DNA of 64,000 nt from DASUAS01 sp963841415 (GCA_963841415.1 CAWJCN010000001.1:1364001-1428000), one strand, 5' to 3'; shown: positions 25,687 to 34,398, numbered from the stretch's first letter. Numbers and translations are program-made. Notes: a model not told the origin generated them from the letters alone.

Positions 25687-26460
25687 TCAGAGGCGCATGA
25701 CCCAGCCGCCGTCGACGCTGATGGTCTGGCCGTTGATCCAGTCTCCGGCGCTCGAACACAGCAGCAGCAGGGTGCCCACGAGGTCCTCGGGCGGGCCCGA
25801 CTTCTTGCCCGGGATCCCGGCCTCGAGCGCGCGGCGCATCGGCGAGTCCTCGGCGAGGCTCGCGTACCCGCTCTCGGCGGCGACGAGCCCGGGGGCGATC
25901 GCGTTCACGTTGATGCCCTGCGGGCCGAGCTCGCCGGCCAGGTTGGCCGTGAGCCCGTGGAGCGCGTACTTCGAGATGCCGTAAATGCCGCCTCGGCCGA
26001 ACGCACCGGCCGAGAGACCGTTGATGATCCGGCCGCCGCCCCGCTCGATCATCGACGGCAGCACGGCCTGCGTGCACAGGAGCGGGCCCCGCAGGTTGAC
26101 GTCGATCACCCGATCCCACTCGTCGACCGGCATGTTGCTGAGCCCGTACTGCGGCAGATCCCGCATGATCGCGGCGTTGTTCACGAGGATGTCGATGCCG
26201 CCGAACGCCTCCACCGCGGCGCGCGCCATCGCCTGCGCCGACTCGAGATCTCGGACGTCCACGGCGACCCCGATGGCGTCGAAGCCGTCGCCCTTCAGCT
26301 CGTCGGCAGCGGTGGCCGCGGCGGTGCTGTCGACATCGGCCAGCACCACGGACGCGCCGGCTTCTCCGAGCGCGCGCCCGTAGGCGGTGCCGATCGAACC
26401 CGCGCCACCCGTGATGACCGCGACCTTCCCGCCGAGGTCGAACAGTTCCGAGGCTTTCAT
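25687..26460 (-). CDS. Short-chain dehydrogenase/reductase
   Basis: A 257-residue classical SDR. Cofactor loop ITGGAGSIG, Asp in LADVDS suggesting NAD(H), NNAA, catalytic Ser in INGLSAGAFGRGG and Tyr/Lys in YGISKYA. ATG at 26460. It is divergent from the CMD/xanthine-dehydrogenase unit, and the partial TetR-operator-like sequence at 26531-26542 lies between them, so it may belong to the same regulon. Confidence 0.88.
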   Translation of the reverse strand: MKASELFDLGGKVAVITGGAGSIGTAYGRALGEAGASVVLADVDSTAAATAADELKGDGFDAIGVAVDVRDLESAQAMARAAVEAFGGIDILVNNAAIMRDLPQYGLSNMPVDEWDRVIDVNLRGPLLCTQAVLPSMIERGGGRIINGLSAGAFGRGGIYGISKYALHGLTANLAGELGPQGINVNAIAPGLVAAESGYASLAEDSPMRRALEAGIPGKKSGPPEDLVGTLLLLCSSAGDWINGQTISVDGGWVMRL

Positions 26461-26530
26461 CGTCGTGCCGTCCTTTCCGGGCCGCCTTGACGGCGGCTCC
26501 GCGGTCGTCGAATATCGCGGCTGCCAACGA

Positions 26531-26542
26531 TTCAGTCAAGTG
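26531..26542. promoter_or_regulatory. Sequence shared with the TetR operator, in a divergent promoter region
   Basis: TTCAGTCAAGTG at 26531-26542 is identical to the left part of the palindromic site upstream of the TetR gene (30308-30319). The right half is degenerate here (CTTT instead of ACTG). It lies 26 bp before the CMD start and 71 bp from the divergent SDR start, which is where a repressor could act on both. Confidence 0.5.
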
Positions 26543-26567
26543 CTTTAGGCTCCACCGAGGGGGACAC

Positions 26568-27273
26568 ATGGGAGCAGGTTCCGCCGCATTGCAGCGCGAG
26601 GTGTGGTCCCGTGAGGGGCTGGGGAGTCGCGAACGTCGACTGGTGGCGATCGCGTGCGTCGGCTTCGCGGTCACCGCGGATCCGATCATCGAGCAGGTGC
26701 ACGCCGCCCTCGAGGGCGGCGAGCTCACCGTCGACGAGTTGCTCGAGGTGGTGCTGCACTTCGCGGTCTACTGCGGATGGCCCAAGGCGTCGAACCTCGA
26801 GATGTACGTGCGGCAAGGTGTGGGCGCGGGTCCAGGAGGAGCGCGGCGAAAGACCGACTTCTCTCCCCCTCCGACCGACCGACGTCACCGAGCTCGGGAC
26901 CAACGACTGGGAGGCGCGCGTCGCTCGCGGTGAACAGGAGTTCCGCGACGTGAACCTCGTGCCGGCCCCGGGACGCGACTCGCCCTACCAGCACGCGGGC
27001 ATCCTCAACTACGTCTTCGGTCACGTCTGGCAGCGGCCCGGGCTCGGCCGTCGTGACCGCAGGTTCCTCACCGTCGCGTGCGTCGGCGTCGACGAAGCGC
27101 CGCTCCCGATCCTGTCGCATGTGGGTTCCGCGCTCGAGTCGGGCGACATCACGAAGTCGGAGATGAACGAGCTGATCCTCACGTTCCGCGCGTACGACAA
27201 CGATGCCCGCGCCGACGCGCTCCAGGCGGCGGTCGAGACACCTTGGCCGCCGGTGGTCGCGCCGGGTCGATGA
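26568..27273 (+). CDS. Two-domain carboxymuconolactone decarboxylase-like protein (frame break at about 26817)
   Basis: The first half, from the ATG at 26568, has SRERRLVAIACVGF and LLEVVLHFAVYCGWPKASN, an AhpD/CMD repeat. After YVRQ the frame changes: the continuation VWARVQEERGERP runs to a second CMD repeat, RDRRFLTVACVGVDEAP and MNELILTFRAYDNDARA, ending at 27273. One extra G at about 26817 accounts for the break, so the intact protein would be about 234 residues. No CxxC peroxidatic motif is seen in either repeat, so a decarboxylase/hydrolase-type or structural role is more likely than AhpD-like disulfide reduction. The stop overlaps the next ATG (ATGA). Confidence 0.68.
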
Positions 27274-29591
27274 GCATCCTCGCGCCGTCGGCGCGTCTCA
27301 TCGGCAACCGCATCAACCGCAAGGAAGACCCGCGCCTGCTCACCGGCGCGGGTCGCTACGTCGACGACGTCGTCGTGCCCGGCATGCTCCACGTCACGTT
27401 CGCGCGCAGCGATCTCGCGCGTGCCCGCATCGTCGCCGTCGACACGGAGGCGGCCAAGCAATTGGAGGGGGTCGTGGCGGTGCTGACCGCGGCCGACCTG
27501 AATCCCCTGCTCGCGGGACCGATGGGCGCGACGCCTGTGCTCGCCATGGGTCCGCCGGGTCCCAACAAGGTCCTGGCCGACGACGAGCTCCGCTACGTCG
27601 GTGATCCCTACGCGCTGGTCGTCGCGGAGAGCCGCGCGCTGGCCGAGGACGCGGTCGAGTTGATCGAGCTGGACGTCGAGCCGCTCCCCGCGGTCGTCGA
27701 CTACACGACCGCGCTCGACAGCGTGGAGCGCGTGCACCCAGGGACGGACGACAACGTCGCCGGCGCGATGCCGATGCCGCCTGACGACGAGCTGCGCCAG
27801 ATCCTCGCCACCGCGCGCCACGTCGTGCGCGAGCAGTACGTGCAGAACCGCTACCTCGCGGTGCCGATGGAGACCCGCGGTGTCGTGGCGTGGTGGCAGC
27901 CGCGCACGCGTCGCTTCGACGTGTGGATCTCGACCCAGTCGCCCCACGACGTGCGCACCGTCACCAGCCGCATCACCGGCGTGGCCGAGAGTCGCGTCCG
28001 CGTGCAGATGGGCGACGTCGGTGGTGGCTTCGGCCAGAAGGCCTACCTCGCGCGCGACGAGCAGATCGTGCTGCTCGCCAGCTACCACCTCGGCCGGCCG
28101 CTCAAGTGGATCGAGGATCGGCGCGAGAACCTGCTGGCGGCCACGTCGTCCCGCGCCGAGCGGTGCACGGTGACGATCGCGGCCGACGACGACGGACGGA
28201 TCCTCGGCATCGCCGCCGACCACCTCGACGAGGTGGGCGCCTACCCGCAGGCCGGGAGCGCGGCCGCCATGGGCGCGGTCATCTTCACCGGTCCGTACCG
28301 CATCCCGAAGCTGGCGTTCGAGTCGCAGTCGGCGTTCACCAACACGTGCTCGCGTGCGCCGTACCGCGGGCCCTGGCAGTTCGAGACCTACTTCCGCGAG
28401 CAGGCGGTCGATCGCCTCGCGCGCACGATGGGCGTCGACCCGCTCGACCTCCGGCGGCGCAACGTGCTGCAGCGCGACGAGCTTCCGTACACGCTCCCGC
28501 TCGGTCTCCCTCTCTTCGACGTCTCGCCCGCCGAGACCCTGGAACAGGCGGCGTCGATCATCGGGTACGACGCGTTCCGCGTCGGGCAGCGCGAGCAGTT
28601 CGAGGCCGGACGACTCCTCGGGATCGGCCTCGGCCTCTACATCGAGCCGCAGAGCATGATCGGCCCCTACAGCACCGAACCCGCGCACATCCGGATCCAG
28701 CCCGACGGCACCGTCGACGTGTACCTCGGTTCGGGCTCGCACGGGCAGGGGCTCGAGACGACCACCGCGCAGCTCGTCAGCGACTTCCTCGGGGTCGCGT
28801 ACGACGACGTGACCGTGCACCAGGGCGACACCAACGAGACACCGTACGCATTCGGCACCGGCGGGAGCCGGAGCGGACCGATCCTGGGTGCGGCGATCCA
28901 GCAAGCCGCGCAGCAGCTGCGAGAGAAGGTGGCGACGGTCGCGGCCCACCTGCTCGAAGCCGCGCCCGAAGACATCGACGTGGTCGATGGGGTCGCCAGC
29001 GTGCGGGGCACGCCGACGCGTTCGGTCGCGGTCGCCGAGATCGCGCACGCCGCGCATCTCGACCTCGGCCGCCTGCCACCGGGCGTGGAACCGGGCTTGG
29101 AGGTCGTGCACCGGTACAGGTCCGACCTGCCGTTCGTGTACTCGAACGCGTGCCACGCGTGCACCGTCGAGATCGACCCGCACACCGGCGCGGTCGCGCT
29201 GCTGCGCTATGTCGTGAGCGAGGACTGCGGCGTGATGATCAACCCGTCGGTGGTGGAAGGCCAGATCGCCGGCGGCGCGGTGCAAGGGATCGGCGGCGCG
29301 CTGCTGGAGGACTTCGTGTACGACGAGCAGGGCAACCCGCTCACGAGCACGTTCATGGACTACCTCCTGCCGGTGGCGTCCGACGTGCCCGAGATCGAGT
29401 TCGGGCACGTGGAGACCCCCGCCTCGACGCCCGGCCACTACAAGGGCGTCGGCGAAGGTGGTGCCATCGGCGCGCCGGCGGCGGTCGCGAACGCGGTGAA
29501 CGATGCGCTCGCGCTCGTCGGCGCGCAGGTGACCACCGCGCCGTTCACGCCCGCCCGCATCGTCGAAGTGCTCGCGGACGTCGGCCGCTGA
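27270..29591 (+). CDS. Xanthine dehydrogenase/CO dehydrogenase-type molybdopterin large subunit
   Basis: A 773-residue molybdenum hydroxylase large subunit: NRKEDPRLLTGAGRYVDD at the N-terminus, cofactor loop GDVGGGFGQKAY, the PYRGPWQFE segment where CO-dehydrogenase relatives have AYRGAGR (form II-like, not the AYRCSFR of true CO dehydrogenases), and YKGVGEGGAIGAPAAV with the catalytic Glu. Medium (FAD) and small (2Fe-2S) subunit genes are absent on both sides, although the enzyme normally needs them for electron transfer. It overlaps the CMD-like gene by 4 bp and probably shares its promoter. Likely hydroxylates a ring or aldehyde substrate. Confidence 0.85.
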   Translation: MSILAPSARLIGNRINRKEDPRLLTGAGRYVDDVVVPGMLHVTFARSDLARARIVAVDTEAAKQLEGVVAVLTAADLNPLLAGPMGATPVLAMGPPGPNKVLADDELRYVGDPYALVVAESRALAEDAVELIELDVEPLPAVVDYTTALDSVERVHPGTDDNVAGAMPMPPDDELRQILATARHVVREQYVQNRYLAVPMETRGVVAWWQPRTRRFDVWISTQSPHDVRTVTSRITGVAESRVRVQMGDVGGGFGQKAYLARDEQIVLLASYHLGRPLKWIEDRRENLLAATSSRAERCTVTIAADDDGRILGIAADHLDEVGAYPQAGSAAAMGAVIFTGPYRIPKLAFESQSAFTNTCSRAPYRGPWQFETYFREQAVDRLARTMGVDPLDLRRRNVLQRDELPYTLPLGLPLFDVSPAETLEQAASIIGYDAFRVGQREQFEAGRLLGIGLGLYIEPQSMIGPYSTEPAHIRIQPDGTVDVYLGSGSHGQGLETTTAQLVSDFLGVAYDDVTVHQGDTNETPYAFGTGGSRSGPILGAAIQQAAQQLREKVATVAAHLLEAAPEDIDVVDGVASVRGTPTRSVAVAEIAHAAHLDLGRLPPGVEPGLEVVHRYRSDLPFVYSNACHACTVEIDPHTGAVALLRYVVSEDCGVMINPSVVEGQIAGGAVQGIGGALLEDFVYDEQGNPLTSTFMDYLLPVASDVPEIEFGHVETPASTPGHYKGVGEGGAIGAPAAVANAVNDALALVGAQVTTAPFTPARIVEVLADVGR

Positions 29592-29612
29592 CGATCAGAT
29601 CTTTGCGATCGT
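29591..29612. terminator. Stem-loop between convergent genes
   Basis: ACGATC (29591-29596), a 10-base loop AGATCTTTGC and GATCGT (29607-29612) lie exactly between the large-subunit stop and the TetR stop. The 6-bp arms are short, but the position favours a terminator. Confidence 0.45.
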
Positions 29613-30281
29613 TCAGACGAACAGCGTCTGGCGGAAGACGTTCGCGTTGGTTGCTTCGAGTGCGGTCTGCGCGGCGGGTGAGACCGGCGCGTCCAGGAAC
29701 CCGACCATGCAGTCGACGAGGTTCGCGAGCTCCAACGCGAGCGGAAGCACCGGTCGGCGCCGGGCACGGGCGCGCTCCCGGTTCGCCGCGACCTGCACCG
29801 CCATCTCCATGACCTGCGCGAGCCGATGGGTGCGCAGTGGTTCGTCGACGGTGGTGAAGCAGGCGCGCAAGTGGTCCTCGTACTCGCGCTGTCCCTTCGC
29901 GAACCGTCGCGGCAAGTGCTTGAACGCGTCGCCGCCGTGTTGGGAGAGCGAGGCCACGAAGCTCAGGTAGTTGCTGTCCTCGAGCTCGCTCTGCTCGAGC
30001 ACCGTTGCGACCTGGCACTCGAGCCATCCCCGGAGGTCGGACGGTCGCCGCTCCTCGATGAGCTCCGCGCGGCGTCGGCGCAGACGCGGGAGGCGGTGCT
30101 CGAAGATCGCCTCGACCAGCTTCTCCTTGGAGCCGAAGTGGTAGAGGACGGCCGAGTTGTTGCCGCTGCCGACCGCGGTGCCGATCTGACGCATCGAGAC
30201 CCCGTCGACGCCGCGATCGGCGATCATGCGCTCGGCGGCGAGCAGGATCTGCTCCTTGGTGGAGAGCACCGCGGCAGGCAT
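29613..30281 (-). CDS. TetR-family transcriptional regulator
   Basis: A 222-residue regulator with the N-terminal helix-turn-helix (STKEQILLAAERMIADRG, then VSMRQIGTAVG and AVLYHFGSKEKLVEAIF). The C-terminal ligand domain of about 150 residues is not classified. ATG at 30281. The perfect palindrome CAGTCA-AG-TGACTG lies 29 bp upstream, so autoregulation is expected. A partial copy of that site lies before the CMD/molybdopterin unit, which converges with this gene. Confidence 0.85.
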   Translation of the reverse strand: MPAAVLSTKEQILLAAERMIADRGVDGVSMRQIGTAVGSGNNSAVLYHFGSKEKLVEAIFEHRLPRLRRRRAELIEERRPSDLRGWLECQVATVLEQSELEDSNYLSFVASLSQHGGDAFKHLPRRFAKGQREYEDHLRACFTTVDEPLRTHRLAQVMEMAVQVAANRERARARRRPVLPLALELANLVDCMVGFLDAPVSPAAQTALEATNANVFRQTLFV

Positions 30282-30309
30282 CGGCGCATCACACCAGGAT
30301 CGACGCGTT

Positions 30310-30323
30310 CAGTCAAGTGACTG
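30310..30323 (-). promoter_or_regulatory. Palindromic TetR operator
   Basis: CAGTCA-AG-TGACTG is a perfect 14-bp palindrome between the TetR start (30281) and the end of the SDR at 30355. It is preceded by TT, giving TTCAGTCAAGTG, the 12-mer repeated at 26531-26542. Confidence 0.6.
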
Positions 30324-30354
30324 AGAGCGCCATCTTCCTCGACCGATGAACGTG

Positions 30355-31083
30355 CTACGCGCCGCCGACGGTCGCGCCGGCGTCGACGACCATCTCACGA
30401 CCGGTGACCTGGCGTGAGCGGTCGGAGAGCAACCACACGACTGCCTCGGCGACGTCGGTCGCGTCGGTCACGCGGCGGAGGGGCACACCGCGCGCGGCCT
30501 TCTCGTACGCGTCGCGATCGAGGGTCCCCGGAAACATCGTCGTCCCCATCATCCCGCCCGGGTGCACCGAGTTGACCCGCACCCCGATCGGCCCGAGCTC
30601 ACGCGCGCCGTACTTCGTGAGACCGCGCACGGCCCATTTGCTCGTGCCGTAGCTCGACAAGCGCGCGTGCGCCACCATGCCCGCGGTCGAGGAGATGTTG
30701 ACGATGGCACCGCCACCCGTCTCCCGCATGGCCCGACCCGCGCACTGCATCCCGAGCCACACGCCCATCACGTTGACGTCGAGCACGCGTGCGAACTCGT
30801 CCGCCGGCTCCTCCAGGAACGGGCGGGACTCCAGGATGACGGCGGCGTTGTTCACCAATCCGTCGAGACGGCCGTGGCGACCGACCACGTCGTCGACGAT
30901 GCGGCTCCAGTCGTCGGCCTGCGTGACGTCGTGGCGCCGGACCGGACCGTCGTCAGCGCCGGTGATGTCGGTGGCGGTCACCGTCGCACCCTCGTCGGTG
31001 CACGCCTGCGCGATCACCGCGCCCAGCGACCGCCCGGCGCCGGTGACGACGATCACGTTGTCGGCGAGGAGTCCGTCGGCCAT
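30355..31083 (-). CDS. Short-chain dehydrogenase/reductase
   Basis: A 242-residue classical SDR with VVTGAGRSLG, NNAA, VNISSTAGMVA and YGTSK. Its ATG shares one base with the stop of the Baeyer-Villiger-type monooxygenase upstream (TGATG), so the two are translated from one mRNA. The likely job is oxidising an alcohol to the ketone that the monooxygenase then converts to an ester or lactone, or the reverse. Confidence 0.87.
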   Translation of the reverse strand: MADGLLADNVIVVTGAGRSLGAVIAQACTDEGATVTATDITGADDGPVRRHDVTQADDWSRIVDDVVGRHGRLDGLVNNAAVILESRPFLEEPADEFARVLDVNVMGVWLGMQCAGRAMRETGGGAIVNISSTAGMVAHARLSSYGTSKWAVRGLTKYGARELGPIGVRVNSVHPGGMMGTTMFPGTLDRDAYEKAARGVPLRRVTDATDVAEAVVWLLSDRSRQVTGREMVVDAGATVGGA

Positions 31084-32696
31084 CAGCTGAGCACGAATCC
31101 GGCGTAGCCCCGCGCGGCGACGTCGTTGCAGCGATCCATGTACCTGGGCAGCCCACCGACGTACGGGAGGAAGACGCGCGGCTTTCCCTCGATGTTGGCG
31201 CCGTTGTACCAGGAGTTGCACGACGCGGCGGTGAACATGGTCCCGTGCGCGACGTCGTTGACGTGGTCGCACCACTCGTCCTGCGCGTCGACGTCCGCCT
31301 CCGCGCGCGTGTAGCCGTGGTCGACGAGGTGGCCGACGAAGTCGGCGATCCAACCGACCTGCAGCTCGATCTGGGGCGGGTATGTCGCCAACACGCCGGG
31401 GCTGCCGGGTCCGACGCAGACGAAGAGGTTCGGGTAGCCCGCAGTGCCGATGCCGAGGTAGGTCCGCGGTCCGTCGGCCCAGTCGTCACGCAGGCGATGA
31501 CCCTGGCGCCCGCGGACGTCGATGCGCGTGAGCGCACCGGTCATGGCGTCGAACCCGGTGGCGAGCACGAGCACGTCGAGCTCCACGAAGCGCTGCTCGG
31601 TGCGGATGCCCGTCGGCGTGACCTCCACGATCGGGTCCTTGCGCAGGTCGACGAGCGTCACGTGGTCGCGATTGAACGTGTCGAAGTAGCCCGCGTCGAG
31701 CACGGGACGCTTGCATCCGAGCGGATAGCCGCGGGGTGAGAGCGATTCGGCGACCTCGGGATCCTTCACGGTGCGCCGCACCATCTCGCGGAACAGCTCG
31801 ACCGCCATCTCGTTGGCGTCGAGGTCAGTCGCGGTGTCGCTCCAGACGCGACACGCACTGAACCCATGCTCCTCCAACGCGGCGTCGCGCTCGTCGGACG
31901 TGCTCTCGAGGATGCGCCGGTCGTCGGTCGGGAACGCGAAGATCACCGCGCCCGTCGTTCCCGCGGTGCCACTGAACGACGCGTACTGCTCCTCGCGCAG
32001 CGCGCGGTACCGCGCCTTGATCGCCGCCTGCTGTTCCACGGCGAGCGGCTGGTTCCGCGACGGCCACGTGAACGCCGCCGTGCGCTGGAACACCGTCAGA
32101 TGGTCGGCGACCTTGGCGAGCTCGGGGATCGCCTGCACCCCCGACGAACCGGTCCCCACGACCCCGATGCGCCGATCCGCGAGCTCCACCCCTTCGTCAG
32201 GCCAGAGACTCGTCTGCACGATCGTGCCTGCGAACGTGTCGATCCCCGGCCACGACGGACGGTGCGGCGCCGACAGGCCGCCGGTCGCCATCACCGCGAA
32301 CCGGGCACGGAACTGCTCACCGGCCTCCGTGTCGAACACCCAGGTGTCAGTGCCCTCGTCGAACGTCATCGCGGTCACACCGGTCGACAAGCAGATGTCG
32401 CGGCGCAGGTCGTAGCGATCCGCGAGGTGGTTCAGGTAACGCTCGATCTCGGGCTGCGACGCGAAGTGCTCCGTCCACTCCCACTCCTGCTCGAGCTCAG
32501 GATCGAACCCGAAGGAGTACTCGAGGCTCGGGATGTCGCAGCGAGCACCCGGATACCGATTCCAGAACCACGTCCCGCCCACCCCCGTGCCCTTCTCCAA
32601 CACGACCACGCGCAGGCCCCGATCGCGCAACACCTTCAGCGCGTAGAGACCCGACATCCCCGCACCGACCACGACCACGTCCGCGTCACGCAGCAC
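31083..32696 (-). CDS. Flavin-containing/Baeyer-Villiger-type monooxygenase
   Basis: A 537-residue class B flavoprotein monooxygenase: FAD motif VVVGAGMSGLYALKVLRD, TGVGGTWFWNRYPGARCD, and NADPH motif IGVVGTGSSGVQ. The Baeyer-Villiger fingerprint FxGxxxHxxxWP is present as FAGTIVQTSLWP, with Gln in place of the His. The N- and C-terminal regions otherwise match cyclohexanone- and phenylacetone-monooxygenase-like enzymes. The start is the ATG at 32696. It is upstream of, and coupled to, the SDR. Ketone-to-ester oxidation is the expected reaction, but the changed fingerprint leaves room for N- or S-oxidation. Confidence 0.85.
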   Translation of the reverse strand: MLRDADVVVVGAGMSGLYALKVLRDRGLRVVVLEKGTGVGGTWFWNRYPGARCDIPSLEYSFGFDPELEQEWEWTEHFASQPEIERYLNHLADRYDLRRDICLSTGVTAMTFDEGTDTWVFDTEAGEQFRARFAVMATGGLSAPHRPSWPGIDTFAGTIVQTSLWPDEGVELADRRIGVVGTGSSGVQAIPELAKVADHLTVFQRTAAFTWPSRNQPLAVEQQAAIKARYRALREEQYASFSGTAGTTGAVIFAFPTDDRRILESTSDERDAALEEHGFSACRVWSDTATDLDANEMAVELFREMVRRTVKDPEVAESLSPRGYPLGCKRPVLDAGYFDTFNRDHVTLVDLRKDPIVEVTPTGIRTEQRFVELDVLVLATGFDAMTGALTRIDVRGRQGHRLRDDWADGPRTYLGIGTAGYPNLFVCVGPGSPGVLATYPPQIELQVGWIADFVGHLVDHGYTRAEADVDAQDEWCDHVNDVAHGTMFTAASCNSWYNGANIEGKPRVFLPYVGGLPRYMDRCNDVAARGYAGFVLS

Positions 32697-32752
32697 GGCG
32701 GGACCTTACGCGGTCCGAGGCAGGTCGACCCGGCCTGGTCGCAGAGCCCGTT

Positions 32753-32784
32753 GTAGCTACACTATCCGCTCGTGAAGTAGCTAC
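32753..32784 (+). promoter_or_regulatory. Paired palindromes, likely autoregulatory operator of the toxin-antitoxin operon
   Basis: The palindrome GTAGCTAC occurs at 32753-32760 and again at 32777-32784, 24 bp apart (start to start). TACACT (32758-32763) overlaps the first copy and could be the -10. The antitoxin ATG is 15 bp further on. Toxin-antitoxin operons of the Phd/PIN type typically bind such paired palindromes. Confidence 0.6.
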
Positions 32785-32798
32785 ATCTCGGAGCGTAC

Positions 32799-33053
32799 AT
32801 GGAAGTCGGAATCAGGGAGCTCAAGAACCACCTGAGTCGCTACCTCGACCTCGTACGAGATGGCGACGAGCTCGTCGTGACCGATCGAGGTCGAGCGATC
32901 GCGCGCGTCGTGCCGCTCGGAGACGAGCGCGTCCTCGACCGGCTCGTCGCAGACGGCGTCGTGACACCCGCCCGACGCAGCAAGCAGCGAGCCACGAAGC
33001 CCATCGACACGATGGGCTCGGTCTCAGAGCTCGTCGCCGAGCAACGCCGGTGA
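32799..33053 (+). CDS. Phd/YefM-family antitoxin
   Basis: 84 residues. The N-terminal half MEVGIRELKNHLSRYLDLV and VVTDRGRAIARVVPL is the Phd/YefM DNA-binding fold; the charged C-terminus would wrap the toxin. ATG at 32799. Its stop overlaps the toxin GTG (GTGA). It should repress the operon from the paired palindromes upstream, cooperatively with toxin. Confidence 0.85.
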   Translation: MEVGIRELKNHLSRYLDLVRDGDELVVTDRGRAIARVVPLGDERVLDRLVADGVVTPARRSKQRATKPIDTMGSVSELVAEQRR

Positions 33054-33472
33054 TCGCGTACTTCGACACGTCGGCGGTGGTGCCCTTGCTGATCGCCGAG
33101 CACGGGTCGCGGATGGCGGCGACGGTCTGGGACTCGGCTGATCGTGCCGTGAGCGTGCGGCTCGTGTACCCGGAGACGCGCGCTGCGCTCGCCCAAGCCC
33201 AGCGACTCCACCGAATGCGCGCTCAGGAACTTCGCCGCGCGGTGAGCGAGCTCGACTCCCGATTCGAAGAGATGGATCTCGTCGAGATCGACGCCCCCCT
33301 CACCCGTCTCGCCGGCGAGAAGGCCGAGGAGCACGGGCTGCGCGGGTACCACGCCGTCCACCTCGCGGCCGCGCTCCGAGTGCGCGATCCCGACGTCGTA
33401 CTCATCGCCGGCGACCGCACGCTGCTCGACGCCGCCCTCTCCGAAGGGATCGCGGTCGCCCAGCTCCCGTGA
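33050..33472 (+). CDS. PIN-domain toxin (VapC-like), with an altered acidic residue
   Basis: A 140-residue PIN protein. The first acidic residue is in IAYFDTSAVVPLL, the second is Glu in RLVYPETRAAL, and the last Asp is in VLIAGDRTLLDAA. The usual third acidic residue, in the motif YDAxHLA, is His here (GYHAVHLAAAL). VapC toxins are ribonucleases needing Mg at these four acids, so activity may be weakened or lost. GTG start overlapping the antitoxin stop by 4 bp. Confidence 0.82.
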   Translation: MIAYFDTSAVVPLLIAEHGSRMAATVWDSADRAVSVRLVYPETRAALAQAQRLHRMRAQELRRAVSELDSRFEEMDLVEIDAPLTRLAGEKAEEHGLRGYHAVHLAAALRVRDPDVVLIAGDRTLLDAALSEGIAVAQLP

Positions 33473-33552
33473 CGCGACGAGGCTCGCTCGACGCGATGGG
33501 CCCGCAGCGGCTGAACTCGACCGTTGCGACCGCCTGATCTGCGGAGGACCAG

Positions 33553-34398
33553 ATGGACACACTCGAGGGCCGTGGTGCGGTGGTCACCGGCGGGGCGAGC
33601 GGGATCGGACTCGCGACCGCGCGCGAACTGGGTCGCCGAGGGGCACGCGTCGTCCTCGCCGACGTGGAGGCCGCGGCGCTGGAAAGCGCGGTGGCGTCAT
33701 TGCGCGCCGAGGGCTGGGATGCGTTCGGCGTGGCGTGCGACGTGCGGCGCATCGACGAGGTGACCCACCTCGCCGAGGAAGCGTTCCGCACGCTGGGGCA
33801 GGTGCACGTCGTGTTCAACAACGCGGGCGTCGCCCTCGCCGGACCCACGACGGAGATGAGTCACGACGACTGGCGCTGGGTCGTCGACGTCGATCTCTGG
33901 GGGCCCATCCACGGGGTGGAAGCCTTCGTGCCGCGGATGGTCGAGCAGGGCGAAGGCGGCCATGTGCTCTTCACCGCCTCGTTCGCGGGTCTCGTACCGA
34001 ACGTCGGGCTCGGGCCGTACTGCGTCGCCAAGTACGGCGTCGTGGCCCTGGGCGAGGTGTTGGCGCGCGAGCTGCGCCACGACGGCATCGGTGTGTCGAT
34101 CCTGTGCCCGATGGTCGTCGACACCAACATCGGAGACTCCGCCCGCAACCGGAGTGCCGACTATCCCAGCTCGGCAGTGAAGGAGCCCGACACGCGTGAC
34201 GACGATGCAGCCATGGAAGGGCTCCAGCAGGGCGATGTCCTCACCGCCGACGACGTGGGTCGACTCACCGTCGACGCCATCCTCGCCAACCGACTGTACG
34301 TGCTCCCGCACACGGCGGCGCGAGCGTCCATCCGTCGACGGTTCGACCGCATCGACCGCACCTTCGACGAACAGGAAGCCGCGGGCTGGCCCCACTGA
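33553..34398 (+). CDS. Short-chain dehydrogenase/reductase
   Basis: A 281-residue SDR with VVTGGASGIG, FNNAG, Ser in FTASFAGLVP and Tyr/Lys in YCVAKYG. LADVEA suggests NAD(H). A good Shine-Dalgarno sequence (GGAGG) lies 6 bp before the ATG. The C-terminal tail of about 50 residues beyond the Rossmann core is longer than usual. Converges with the D-aminoacylase-like gene. Confidence 0.87.
   Translation: MDTLEGRGAVVTGGASGIGLATARELGRRGARVVLADVEAAALESAVASLRAEGWDAFGVACDVRRIDEVTHLAEEAFRTLGQVHVVFNNAGVALAGPTTEMSHDDWRWVVDVDLWGPIHGVEAFVPRMVEQGEGGHVLFTASFAGLVPNVGLGPYCVAKYGVVALGEVLARELRHDGIGVSILCPMVVDTNIGDSARNRSADYPSSAVKEPDTRDDDAAMEGLQQGDVLTADDVGRLTVDAILANRLYVLPHTAARASIRRRFDRIDRTFDEQEAAGWPH

Noticed and set aside
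27021..29438. A very long open minus-strand frame of about 800 codons
   Set aside because: It is antisense to the molybdenum hydroxylase gene and translates to His/Val/Arg-rich sequence with no family motif. Long shadow frames are expected in this GC-rich DNA.
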